Assembly: GCA_018340375.1 (NCBI GenBank)
Contig: JAFFJZ010000014.1
Coordinates: 2,046,001 to 2,110,000 of the forward strand
Direction of reading: 5' to 3'
DNA: 64,000 nt
Origin: Gonatopus flavifemur
Lineage: Eukaryota > Arthropoda > Insecta > Hymenoptera > Dryinidae
Each line of letters begins with the position of its first letter. Within the stretch, counting starts at the first letter, position 1. The position numbers were made by a program, and so were the translations under genes. A model generated the notes under the pieces. The model ran no database searches and was not told the DNA's origin. It worked only from the letters and a program-made list of their open reading frames with translations. Positions 21,818 to 32,154 of this stretch are shown here, in pieces.

Positions 21818-24526
21818 ATGGATTCCGCTACCATAGGTGAGTGTTTCAACAACCTATATTTTCTCAGTAGTTTAATTTGAACAGTTGACTGCGAAAAAAA
21901 TTAGCTTAAGAGGGTTGAATCCAACCCAAGAAAATTAGGAAAATTTTTAGAAACACATGGGGTTTCTGTAGCGAATTTTATCGAATTCTACAACGTTTAT
22001 AGATTTCAAAGATGATTCAATATCTATGACTCGGAGAGAGATGTACAATATTTTAAGGAGCAGTCCTCTACCTACGTTGGATGGAAAGTTCACTTTCCTT
22101 CAAGGAAGAATCATCGAGATAACGTGTTGTCCGGATAACAAAACAACAGAGGTCTCTAACCTTTTATCTACTTTTAAATGTGTATTTAAAAAGAGATGGG
22201 AATCTTCTCAAAGGACCGAAGAACGATTTCTTGAAAATAATGAAGAATGGTTAAAACAAGAGGTAGTGTTTTGTACTTTCAGGAATCCCCATTCTGTAAC
22301 TGTTCACACGCAAGTGGGGAGACCTCTTGTTGAATTCAACGAATGTTCAGAAAGAACGAAACGTAGGAAAACGGAGAATATCAGAGTAAATACTCCTATC
22401 TCAGAGCTGTCTCACGCCACACAAATGTGTTTGGGAGCGTCTGGACAGATCGAAGCCGCAAAAATTGTGAAGGATGTTACATCTTCTGATCCTGAGCTTG
22501 CCAAAATGTATACGAAAGGTTATCAAACTCTCAAGCGGAATGAGCCAAAGATGTTGAATGATGAAGATGCTCTAGCTCTTCTAGTAGATGCCGAGCTCTC
22601 AAAACATCAGTACTGCTTATTGCGTGAAGCTGATCCGCAGAAATTTCCACCTTATAAAAAAATTCAACTGGCCAAACGCATGTGTTTCCCTGACAAGGAA
22701 TTTGTTCAAATAACAGAAACCTGCGCTGTTGTGCAACTACAAGCACTTCTTGATCACACAGCTACACGTATTTTAAAGCTACAGAATTCGGTTTTGTCAA
22801 CTTTATCTGATGAAGAGTTACAAAACCTGGTACTTATTTCCAAATGGGGGTTTGATGGGAGCTCTGGCCACTCCTCATACAAACAAGCATATCAAAGTTC
22901 GGAAGCTAGTGATTCCGCTGTGTTCATTACTTCACTTGTGCCTCTCCGCCTACACTGCAATTCAAAAATAATTCGGCAGAATCCAAGGCCATCATCAACC
23001 AGATTTTGTAGGCCAATCAAAATAGAGTTTGTGAAAGAATCAACTGAAGTTTCGGTTGCAGAGAAGCTACGGGTTGATAATGAAATAGAAAATCTGAGGA
23101 CTACTTCTTTCAGAACTGATGAAAAACATGTTTCAGTGAAACATGAGATGATTTTTTCTATGGTGGACGGGAAGGTATGCAATGCCATGACTGAGACAAC
23201 CTATACCCAGAAGTGCTATATATGTGGTGCCACATCTAAGGAATTCAACAAAATTGATGATATAGTATCCAGGCCGGTCAAAACCGAAAACCTCCAGTTT
23301 GGTTTGTCTTGTCTACACGGCTGGATACGATTTTTTGAGGGCCTCCTGCATTTGTCTTATAAGCTACCTATTCAGAAGTGGCAAGCACGAAAACAAGATA
23401 AAGCTTTGGTGGAAGAACGAAAAAAGGTTGTACAGAAAAGTTTTAAAGAAAAATGTGGCCTCATTGTCGATGTTCCTAAGCCAGGGTTTGGGAACTCAAA
23501 TGATGGGAATACCGCTAGGCGATTTTTCGCACAACCCGAAGTTTCTGCCGAAATCACAGGGGTGGATGTCAACCTAATACAACGACTCCATGTAGTATTA
23601 GCTACCGTTTCAAGTGGCCATGAAATAGACGTTAAAAAGTTTCGGAGTTACGCTTTAGACACGGCACGCTACTACGCGACAAAATATCCGTGGTACCCAA
23701 TGTCACCTACGATGCACAAGTTTTTGATCCACGGACCTGAAATCATTGCATCTGCTCTTCTACCTATAGGCCAATTGACTGAGGAAGCATAAGAGGCTCG
23801 TAACAAAGATTTTAAAAGGTGAAAATGATGTATATCACTTAATAATAGTCTATATTTGTCACAGTGGACTCGACACTTTGAAGGGAAAAATTTGACTTCT
23901 CAAGTACTGCAATCAGTTTAATACATTGCACAATACGTTTTTGACTACTAGGCAAACTATATATTTATGGTAACCACGAGAATATATGTTCGCGAAGATT
24001 GTTTTGTTCTGGTAAGGAATTCGGGGAATTATGAATATTCATATACTTTTTTTTATTAATAAGCCACATTGTTCATCCTCTGGAAACATAAATTCATAGA
24101 CTAGAAAACAATTTTGAGAATCAAGTAAAAATTATGAATTAGAGGATTTATTCAACACTTTATACTGATGACCCCAAAGTGCAGCTGCTTTTTGTATTCC
24201 TTGATTTTGCTTGTCATGTTGAGATCAAAAGCTTTAACGGTGTCGATGAATACATAATTATATTCAAATATCTTAACAACATTCATTTCCAAAGGTACCG
24301 AGAGCATCACTCCAGGAAATGCAGTAGAGAAAAAACGAATGAGGACATTTTTAAATGGTTCCTTTTGAGTTCTGATCCAATGTTATCGAGTAAAAGACAG
24401 TTGCCCAAGAAAAAACCAAAGTTTCTCCCTAGAGACGTGTTGAGCCTGATCAAAACTCCGGATATACTTGATAAAGACAACGTAACTTTCCCATTATCTT
24501 CCTCTGAGAGTGAAGAAGAAGACTGA
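21818..24526 (+). pseudogene. Transib transposase, RAG1-like, broken
   Basis: The main frame runs 22026-23792 (588 codons). Visible core features are the first catalytic Asp in WGFDGSSGHSSYKQ (D277), the second in MVDGKV (D381), a zinc pair CYIC (C397/C400), LHGWIRFFE, and the second zinc pair MHKFLIHGPEI (H564/H569), which matches the RAG1 HKxxxH layout. The frame then hits TAA at 23790. The next codons read EARNKDFKR and, after a GT-AG intron at 23819-24294, RYREHHSRK to an acidic C-terminus ending SESEEED (24295-24526). By alignment with RAG1, the third catalytic residue is the Glu in EARNK, just after the stop. Upstream, a probable first exon (ATG 21818, donor ATAG|GTGAGT) and a second from 21885 encode KFLETHGVSVANFIEFYNV, but with one stop and a one-base frameshift near 22010. 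Confidence 0.88.
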
Positions 24527-24769
24527 TCTGAGTAAAAAAAGTGTGGCAAAAGTAAAAACCATTACGATTTCAGTTTTTTATATTATTGTATATATTGTGA
24601 ATGTATATATCTTTCGATTTAACACATTTGGTGTGTTAATATCATTCGATAATTATATTAATGATGATTCAATGTTGGAAATAATAATAATAATGATCAT
24701 AATGGGAACAACAAAATGGGCCGTTTAGTTCTTGTTTAATATTAAGTTATGAATGAAGTTTTGATTTTT

Positions 24770-25440
24770 GGCATCCGCCATCCTGAATTTCGGAATTCTG
24801 ACAACGGATTCGTGATCAGCGATCCCGAAAACCCCTGGGTACCGAGTTTGAAGGGAATCCGATGATTTTTACAATTTTCGTCCGCTATATTGGGTCCGTT
24901 ATTTTGAATTTTGAATTTCAGACCGTGGATTCGTAATCAGCGACCACAGAAACCCCTGAGTACCGAGTTTGAAGAAAATGCGATGATTTTCTTAATTTTT
25001 GTCCACCATATTGGATCCGCCATTCTGAATTTCAAAATTTTGACAACGGATTCGTAATTGGTGACCCCAAAAACTCCTGGATGCCGAGTTTGAAGAAAAT
25101 CCGATGATCTTCTCGATTTTATTCCACCATATTGGATCCACCATTTTGAATTTCGAAATACAGACAACAGATTTGTAATCAGCGACCCCAAAAATCCCTG
25201 GGTACCCAATTTGAAAAGAATCCGATAATTTTTTCAATTTTCGTCCGCCATATTGGATTCGCCATTCTGAATTTGGGAACTCAGACAGCGGATTCGTAAT
25301 CAGCGACCCCGAAAACCCCTGATCACCAAATTTGAAAAAAATCCGATGATTTCTTCCAATTTTCGTCCACCATATTGGATCCGCCATTTGGAATTTTGAA
25401 ATTCTGACAACGGATTCGTAATCAGTGACCCCATAAACTT
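24770..25440 (-). repeat. Transib right subterminal tandem repeat, about 6 units, inverted
   Basis: GACAACGGATTCGTAATCAG and variants recur at about 24797, 24922, 25041, 25163, 25284 and 25406 (period 119-125 bp). They are reverse complements of the left-hand units and contain the complement of the ATGGCGGA word. The two clusters therefore form a mirror pair just inside the two element ends. Confidence 0.85.
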
Positions 25441-25483
25441 CCCAAGTACGAAGTCGCAAGCGAATTTGAGAGCCCCTTATAAT

Positions 25484-25517
25484 TTTGTCCAGCTTTTTGG
25501 CATTTGGCCCCACTGTG
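25484..25517 (-). repeat. Transib right terminal inverted repeat
   Basis: Reads inward as CACAGTGGGGCCAAATGCC then AAAAAGCTGGACAAA, with three differences from the left end. Confidence 0.9.
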
Positions 25518-25522
25518 CGTCG

Positions 25523-25710
25523 ACCCAAATTGAGGGCTCGACGAGGAGTATTGCAGCGAGATCTAAGAAATCACCGGTACGATGAGAATGATATCCGTGC
25601 ACTCACCATATTGGGGCTTATCCACTTGGACCCTGATGTTAGTAGCAGACCGTTGGCACGAATAACTGGTATACCCCAGACTACTGTTTTGAGAATCTTG
25701 AAGAATGTTA
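25523..25710 (+). pseudogene. Outer transposase, second piece
   Basis: Continues the frame cut at 20100: PKLRARRGVLQRDLRNHRYD, then ENDIRALTILGLIHLDPDVS and SRPLARITGIPQTTVLRIL. This is the second DNA-binding helix-turn-helix (compare DARYVAVLGMMHLNPHVSTR in the paralogue at 34637). It breaks off near 25710 at a hAT-like end. About 60 residues before the first catalytic Asp are missing from the window. Confidence 0.8.
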
Positions 25711-26867
25711 TATACAGAGATGTGCGAATAGTTCGAAATCGAATCGAACGAATTTTTGTAGATTCGATTCAATTCGTTATCGAATCAAAAAAATCTAAAA
25801 TCGAATTATTCGAAATGTTCGAACCACAATGATTCGATTCCGAATCAATGTTGAACTGAAAAAAAAACTTCATTCGAGTCGAATACATTGTTCTTCAGTG
25901 TACCCGATTCGAGAATGTGTACAAAATATTGTTCGCAAAATAACTATTCAAAAGAATTCTTGATGAAATTTGGAAATTCTTTATGAATTGTTTTGAACTT
26001 CATTTAAACTTCCACGTTGTATCAAGAATTATTACCGCAGTTATATTCAAGTAGAACACATTAGTCAAACAAACGTCATTTTAACAAAAATTCAATGTTA
26101 CTGAAATTTGAATCATTTATTAAAACGAATCAGTGACCGGATAACAAAACACTCGAGCGCTATAGACACTGAAAAAAAAATAGGTACAACAACCCGAAGT
26201 TTGGTTATAATAAACCGACAGTGGGTGCTTCCGATATTTGTGCAAAATTTCCCAGATAGCACAATAATTTCAAAAGAGTTCTATAAGAATACTTCATATT
26301 CTTTATGACCTGTTTCAGAACTCTTGTGCTATCTGGGTTGCAAATTCAATAAGAAGAATTGTTTGAAAATTTCTCTATAATTTCAGGAAAAAAAACTCGG
26401 ACTTCTTTTTGAACAAATCCGAAAAAGTCTGATCAACTCTAAAATTTCGATGAAAAATATGATGGAATTGGGGCAAAGTTTTTTCAAAGTTTATCAGAGA
26501 TTTTTCATCTCATCTTGATCGATGATTATGAATTAACAAATCAAGATAATAAATATGAATTCCTCACGAATATAAAATAGCGAATATGAGGACTTCACTT
26601 GTTATGTTTGAAATATGAAAAATTAAGACGAATTCAATGGGCTAAGAAGGCTTGAAGAGCCTCTGAATGGTACATCTACACTAGTAAAATACGTATGCAA
26701 TGTTTGAATTCCATTCAAATTATTATTATATCCAGTATTGATTTTATGTTGTGATTCGATTCAAAGTCCTTAATTCGATTTGATGCGATGTGATTTTTCA
26801 CAATTCGATTCGATTCGGATTCGATAAAATTTTCAAAGATTCGATTCGAGGGTCTAAAAACGTGATT
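25711..26867. mobile_element. hAT-like remnant with GATTCGA-rich ends
   Basis: It begins CAGAGATGTGCGAATAG, a typical hAT-like terminus, followed by dense TCGAATCGAA words. Similar GATTCGATTCGATTCGG words return at 26740-26860. The matching right terminus (CGCACATCTCTG) is not present before the CCCATACAGG copy begins at 26868, so the element is truncated there. No transposase is seen. Confidence 0.5.
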
Positions 26868-27803
26868 CCCCATACAGGGTTCAACAATTGGCCCAATAAT
26901 GGCACGTTACTGGACCACAAACGGCGTTCTTTGCCCGTTAATGGCGCCCATTAATGGCTCATCAATGGTTAATGGCTGGATGATAACGTGGGTCCAGTAA
27001 TGGCATTAAATAATGGGCCATGTATAAAATTATTGATTGGCCCAGTAATGGGGCTAAATGATCCCGATTTATGGCCAGAAATTTCGGGATAATGTTCGAA
27101 TGTTAGCCATCAATGGCAGATTACGAGGGCATAATAATAATGATATCCAATGGTAATATGACTGCGTTCCAGAATAATCGGTTCAGTATTAGTTCAAATG
27201 AGTGGTTAAGCGTGACCCAAAACACTTTTTTGTTTTTGGGATGTTTGTCATTCCAGTTTTCACAAGATCAGAAATGGATGTTTTTTTCCAAATAGATTTG
27301 CATGCCTGATATTTCGACAATCTCAAATGTAAAATTATACGAGTCAAAAGTATTCTCGATAAATCAGTTGAATTCAGTTGCTTATTCCTTCAAATTTTTT
27401 TGTTATTTACATGAGAAAGTAATTGATTATCTATATGAATAAGAATTCATTTGAATCATGTGAAACGTATTTGATGGATACGAATTATTTATTCAACGTA
27501 ATAGAAATAAGGCCAAAACAAACTTTTTTCAGGGGTGATTACGAATACAATACATTCAACTTTGGAATCCATTTCACTCAGTAATAGGCCATATTCCAGC
27601 CAGTAACGGGCAATCAATTGTTGGCCGTTTACCGTAGCCGTACATCGGCTGATTATCGGCTGTTTTCATTGCTGGCCTTTCTTATCAGCCAGTGGTGGGC
27701 CACAGTTGTGCCAATGATGTGAATCCATTATTGGCCATTAAATGGTAGCCATACATGGGCCGATTATTGGCTGTGTTTACATTCTCGGGGTTTCCTGTAT
27801 GGG
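26868..27803 (+). mobile_element. CCCATACAGG element, copy 1 (936 bp)
   Basis: The ends are CCCATACAGGG and CCTGTATGGG. Subterminal regions on both sides are packed with GGCCCAATAATGG- and GGCCATTAAATGG-like words, and the centre is plain AT-rich DNA. It is nearly identical to copies 2 and 3 but inverted relative to both. A 60-codon frame (MADYEGIIIMISNGNMTAFQ) is preserved in all three copies, but probably only because they are recent duplicates. Non-autonomous; the superfamily is unknown. The left junction with the hAT-like remnant shows no clean target duplication. Confidence 0.8.
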
Positions 27804-27992
27804 ATGTTCTCCGACGAAGCATCTTTTCAGAGCACCGGGCATTTGAATAGACACAACTGTCATTACTGGTCGAATGTTAATCCGCATTGGTATCGAGCAA
27901 TCGACACCCAACGTCGGTAGAGCGTGAATGTATGGTGCGGGATCGTCAATGGCTATTAAGTCGGGCCACATTTTTCCAACGGCACTTTGAAC
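27804..27992 (+). pseudogene. Outer transposase, catalytic piece with first Asp
   Basis: MFSDEASFQSTGHLNRHNCH then YWSNVNPHWYR, and SVNVWCGIVNGY. The first catalytic Asp is in FSDEA, and VNVWCGI is the conserved beta-strand before the second. Two in-frame stops (after DTQRR and after NGY) show decay. It is trapped between inverted 935-bp copies 1 and 2 and rejoins 28930 in frame (GTLN then GPMFLEFL). Confidence 0.82.
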
Positions 27993-28927
27993 CCCATACA
28001 GGAAACCCCGAGAATGTAAACACAGCCAATAATCGGCCCATGTATGGCTACCATTTAATGGCCAATAAAGGATTCACATCATTGGCAAAACTGTGGCCCA
28101 CCACTGGCTGATAAGAAAGGCCAGCAATGAAAACAGCCGATAATCAGCCGATGTACGGCTACGGTAAACGGCCAACAATTGATTGCCCGTTACTGGCTGG
28201 AATATGGCCTATTACTGAGTGAAATGGATTCCAAAGTTGAATGTATTGTATTCGTAATCACCCCTGAAAAAAGTTTGTTTTGGCCTTATTTCTATTACGT
28301 TGAATAAATAATTCATATCCATCAAATACGTTTTACATGATTCAAATGAATTCTTATTCATATAGATAATCAATTACTTTCTCATGTAAATAACAAAAAA
28401 ATTTGAAGGAATAAGCAACTGAATTCAACTGATTTATCGAGAATACTTTTGACTCATATAATTTTACATTTGAGATTGTCGAAATATCAGGCATGCAAAT
28501 CTATTTGGAAAAAAACATCCATTTCTGATCTTGTGAAAACTGGAATGACAAACATCCCAAAAACAAAAAAGTGTTTTGGGTCACGCTTAACCACTCATTT
28601 GAACTAATACTGAACCGATTATTCTGGAACGCAGTCATATTACCATTGGATATCATTATTATTATGCCCTCGTAATCTGCCATTGATGGCTAACATTCGA
28701 ACATTATCCCGAAATTTCTGGCCATAAATCGGGATCATTTAGCCCCATTACTGGGCCAATCAATAATTTTATACATGGCCCATTATTTATTGCCATTACT
28801 GGACCCACGTTATCATCCAGCAATTAACCATTGATGAGCCATTAATGGGCGCCATTAACGGGCAAAGAACGCCGTTTGTGGTGCAGTAACGTGCCATTAT
28901 TGGGCCAATTGTTGAACCCTGTATGGG
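27993..28927 (-). mobile_element. CCCATACAGG element, copy 2 (935 bp), TSD AC
   Basis: Inserted inside the outer transposase. Left flank ACTTTGAAC and right flank ACGGCCCCATG share AC, and removing the element plus one AC restores TTG AAC GGC CCC ATG in frame. That is direct evidence for a 2-bp target duplication. It is inverted relative to copy 1 and parallel to copy 3. Confidence 0.88.
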
Positions 28928-28929
28928 AC

Positions 28930-29367
28930 GGCCCCATGTTTCTGGAATTCCTGGCGGATCATTTACCAGGCTTGCTTGAGGATCGGGATTTCCGAACAAC
29001 GCAGAGGATGTGGGTCCAACTAGATGGAGCGCCACCCCATCACCCATTGATCGTGAGAGAATACCTTGATCATCATTCCCCGGAAAGGTGGATTGGACGA
29101 GGTGGGCCAGTTGCGTGGCATCCACGCTCACCCGACTTGACATCTCTCGACTTTTCCTTGTGGGGGATTCTGAAAGACGAAGTATTCAAGGCCCAACCAA
29201 CAACGAGGGAGGACATGATCGATCGCATCCGCACTGTTTGTGCCAATGAAGTGGAAGCTGTCGGCCGCGAGCTGTCGGCCGCAGGGGTTATGTTTTGGCT
29301 GGGACTGTACCTGAACAAAACGACCGAACTATTTGGATATTTTCTCCATAAAAAAATGGTAAAATGA
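28930..29367 (+). pseudogene. Outer transposase, C-terminal piece
   Basis: GPMFLEFLADHLPGLLED, then the second Asp in WVQLDGAPPHHP, WIGRGGPVAW and the third Asp in SPDLTSLDFSLWG, then DEVFKAQPTTREDMIDRIRT and a C-terminal tail. The second and third Asp have 41 residues between them, giving a DD41D-type signature rather than the DD34D of mariner or DD34E of Tc1. The segment EDMIDRIRTVCAN is duplicated in inverted form in the left inverted repeat. This final piece has no stop before 29365. Confidence 0.85.
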
Positions 29368-29539
29368 GATAATGATGATATCTAAAGATATGCATTTGTA
29401 GGATTTGAGACGAGGAATTCGGAACTGAAAGATTTTTCACGAGACGAGGTCGTTTTCATACGATTTTTTGCACAGAAACGAGGAGTTATATATTGGTTCT
29501 AGCGAATTTCATCACCTACTGATGGGACAACGTCCGATT

Positions 29540-30178
29540 CGGAGGATAAAATGCATCAATTCTTATAGGATTTTGTCTGAGGAATCCGATGGTATATGAT
29601 TCATTTTGGTACGCGGCCGTTTTCATGGAGTTTTCGTCGAGAGAAGGGGAGACTTATGTCAATTTCCACAGAATTTGCATGAATCTCGTTATTTAAAGGC
29701 AAGTCGACATCCGATTCTTGGGGTAAAATCTATGGATTTTCATGTGGGATTGTCTGCAGAATCCAGTGATATACGGCTCATTCCGGTACGCGGCCGTGTT
29801 CTTGATTTTTTACGCCAAAAGTCGTTGACTGGTATTCGACGGAATTATCAATACATATGCAAATTCTTCCATCGGCTGCAGGGTTCTCGTTCGATTGGAA
29901 GAATCTGACACATCGGTCCTTATAGTAAATTTTCCAAGGAATCCAATGGTGTATTGCTCATTCCGGTACGCCACCGTTTTCATGGAGTTTCCGTCGAGAG
30001 AAGGGGAGATTTTTGTGAATTTCCACAGAATTTGCATGAATTTCGTTATTTGAAGACAAGTCGACGTCCGATTCCTGATGTAAAATCAGTAGATTCTTAT
30101 GAGGAATTGTCTGCAGGATCCGGTGATATACGGCTCATTCCGGTACGCGGCCCTGTTCTTGATTTTTCACGTAACGCG
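29540..30178 (+). repeat. Tandem repeat, about 177-bp unit, 4 diverged copies
   Basis: GGTACGCGGCCGTTTTCATGG and variants recur at about 29610, 29786, 29964 and 30143. Each is preceded by GATATACGGCTCATTCC-like words, with TTTCGTCGAGAGAAGGGGAG in alternating units. A more diverged unit starts near 29400. It sits between the transposase and the right inverted repeat. Not coding. Confidence 0.75.
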
Positions 30179-31112
30179 CCATACAGGAAACCCCGAGAAT
30201 GTAAACACAGCCAATAATCGGCCCATGTATGGCTACCATTTAATGGCCAATAATGGATTCACATCATTGGCACAACTGTGGCCCACCACTGGCTGATAAG
30301 AAAGGCCAGCAATGAAAACAGCCGATAATCAGCCGATGTACGGCTACGGTAAACGGCCAACAATTGATTGCCCGTTACTGGCTGGAATATGGCCTATTAC
30401 TGAGTGAAATGGATTCCAAAGTTGAATGTATTGTATTCGTAATCACCCCTGAAAAAAGTTTGTTTTGGCCTTATTTCTATTACGTTGAATAAATAATTCG
30501 TATCCATCAAATACGTTTCACATGATTCAAATGAATTCTTATTCATATAGATAATCAATTACTTTCTCATGTAAATAACAAAAAAATTTGAAGGAATAAG
30601 CAACTGAATTCAACTGATTTATCGAGAATACTTTTGACTCGTATAATTTTACATTTGAGATTGTCGAAATATCAGGCATGCAAATCTATTTGGAAAAAAA
30701 CATCCATTTCTGATCTTGTGAAAACTGGAATGACAAACATCCCGAAAACAAAAAAGTGTTTTGGGTCACGCTTAACCACTCATTTGAACTAATACTGAAC
30801 CGATTATTCTGGAACGCAGTCATATTACCATTGGATATCATTATTATTATGCCCTCGTAATCTGCCATTGATGGCTAATATTCGAACATTATCCCGAAAT
30901 TTCTGGCCATAAATCGGGATCATTTAGCCCCATTACTGGGCCAATCAATGATTTTATACATGGCCCATTATTTAATGCCATTACTGGACCCACGTTATCA
31001 TCCAGCAATTAACCATTGATGAGCCATTAATGGGCGCCATTGAAGGGCAAAGAACGCCGTTTGTGGTCCAGTAACGTGCCATTATTGGGCCAATTGTTGA
31101 AGCCTGTATGGG
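30179..31112 (-). mobile_element. CCCATACAGG element, copy 3 (934 bp)
   Basis: Differs from copy 2 by a handful of substitutions and has the same orientation. The right junction enters the outer element's inverted repeat at ATTATGT. The left junction is with the 177-bp tandem repeat and has lost one C of the terminus (GCG then CCATACAGG). No target duplication is visible. Confidence 0.82.
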
Positions 31113-31614
31113 ATTATGTCTCCAGGCAGAGGGGGGTAACTTCGAGCAATCATTGCAACAGCATCAAGCACCCCTCATGTGAGAGGCAAGGGGACTCACA
31201 ATAATCAAGCACTCCACATTTGAGAGGCAAGAGGACTCACAATAATCAAGCACAGCACATGTGATAGGCAAGGGGACTCACAATAATCAAGCACTCCGGA
31301 GGGAACAGAGAACTACCACGTCCACGTTGTTGTTCCTGGATAGCGCTAAGAGTAGTTCATCAATAACTCCGACGGTCCATACCTTGCACCCCAATGGGCG
31401 GAAAGGGGTCCATGACCAGTGTTTCGTAAAGGGTTCGAAACCAGCTGTCCCATGCCATGATAAAAAAATGGAGGTCCCATTCAAAGAACACATCCTGACC
31501 CCTGAATGACCTTCAAAATGACCTCTGAGGGATTTTTCAAGGTCAGCATCATACTTCCCCCTTAGAACCCCAAACCTTCCATCTGGAACATTTTTCCCAT
31601 CTCCACTAGTTTCC
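31113..31614. repeat. Right long inverted repeat of the outer transposon (inner part)
   Basis: Reverse complement of the left inverted repeat. Examples are GGAACAGAGAACTACCACGT, CCAATGGGCGGAAAGGGGTC and CCCATGCCATGATAAAAAAAT. Between about 31170 and 31296 it carries a threefold tandem of a roughly 43-bp unit (GGACTCACAATAATCAAGCA) that is single-copy on the left. It is cut at TAGTTTCC by the 516-bp element. Confidence 0.85.
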
Positions 31615-32130
31615 GGGTCGGTGCCGAATCACCGGAAAACCAAATAAACGAAAAAAAATTTACTAGCAGTATGAAGTTGTCATTTTGTTGCAGTATGAAA
31701 TGAACTCAACTTTAGCTTTATGTAGTGTTTTCTTAACTTTCTCTTCTTCTTGGTGACCAGATGATTTTTCTTTATGTTAACCTATTCACTGCACCCGTTT
31801 ATTACAGTAGACACGTAATTCATCATTCTAATCAAATTATTAATGATCTTCCTAATCGATCGGTACAATCAAACTGTTTCAAACGTCTGTAGAGAACGAA
31901 AATCGGTTCGTTGTGATCATAAACATAACCATACCATAATCATAAACATAAGAAAGGGAAATTGAGTTGACCGTGGGGTTGTGTTAGCAAATCGATGTTT
32001 TTTACTTTTCCTTTAATTTAATCAATGAGCTATGACTGATTTCATTTCATACTGCAACAAAATGACAACTTCATACTGCTAGTAAATTTTTTTCCGTTGA
32101 TTTGGTTTTTCGTTGATTCGGCACCGACCC
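31615..32130. mobile_element. 516-bp non-autonomous DNA transposon, ends GGGTCGGTGCCGAATCA, 8-bp TSD
   Basis: The inverted repeats are about 95 nt, for example TTTACTAGCAGTATGAAGTT then GTCATTTTGTTGCAGTATGA, mirrored at 32050-32130. The target duplication TAGTTTCC (31607-31614; 32131-32138) is exact, and its removal heals the outer inverted repeat. An 8-bp duplication suits hAT, P, Merlin or related superfamilies; the GG-start leans to Merlin, but this is a guess. No frame of note. Confidence 0.8.
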
Positions 32131-32154
32131 TAGTTTCCGAGATATTTGACTATA

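Larger units (their letters stand above)
20101..25517 (+). mobile_element. Transib DNA transposon (RAG1-like), 5417 bp, TSD CGTCG
   Basis: The 34-bp terminal inverted repeats (20101-20134; 25484-25517) agree at 31 positions and begin CACAGTG. The 5-bp target duplication CGTCG (20096-20100; 25518-25522) fits the known Transib preference for 5-bp GC-rich CGNCG sites. Inside lies a RAG1-like transposase (21818-24526). Mirror-image clusters of a 120-bp repeat sit just inside the ends. The element is inserted in the DUF4817-type transposase gene, and its exact excision restores that frame. The coding region is broken, so this copy could move only if a relative supplied transposase. Confidence 0.9.

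Noticed and set aside
21818..24526. A domesticated host RAG1-like gene
   Set aside because: It lies between perfect Transib ends with a target duplication and carries stops and a frameshift. It is a transposon copy, not a conserved host gene.
24770..25440. Regularly spaced repeats that could suggest a CRISPR array
   Set aside because: The roughly 120-bp units are diverged along their whole length without unique spacers, and a mirror cluster exists at the other Transib end. The window is eukaryotic.
27113..27295. The 60-codon frame present in all three 935-bp elements as a conserved gene
   Set aside because: The copies are nearly identical over their full length, so frame conservation carries no evidence of selection; no motif is recognised.
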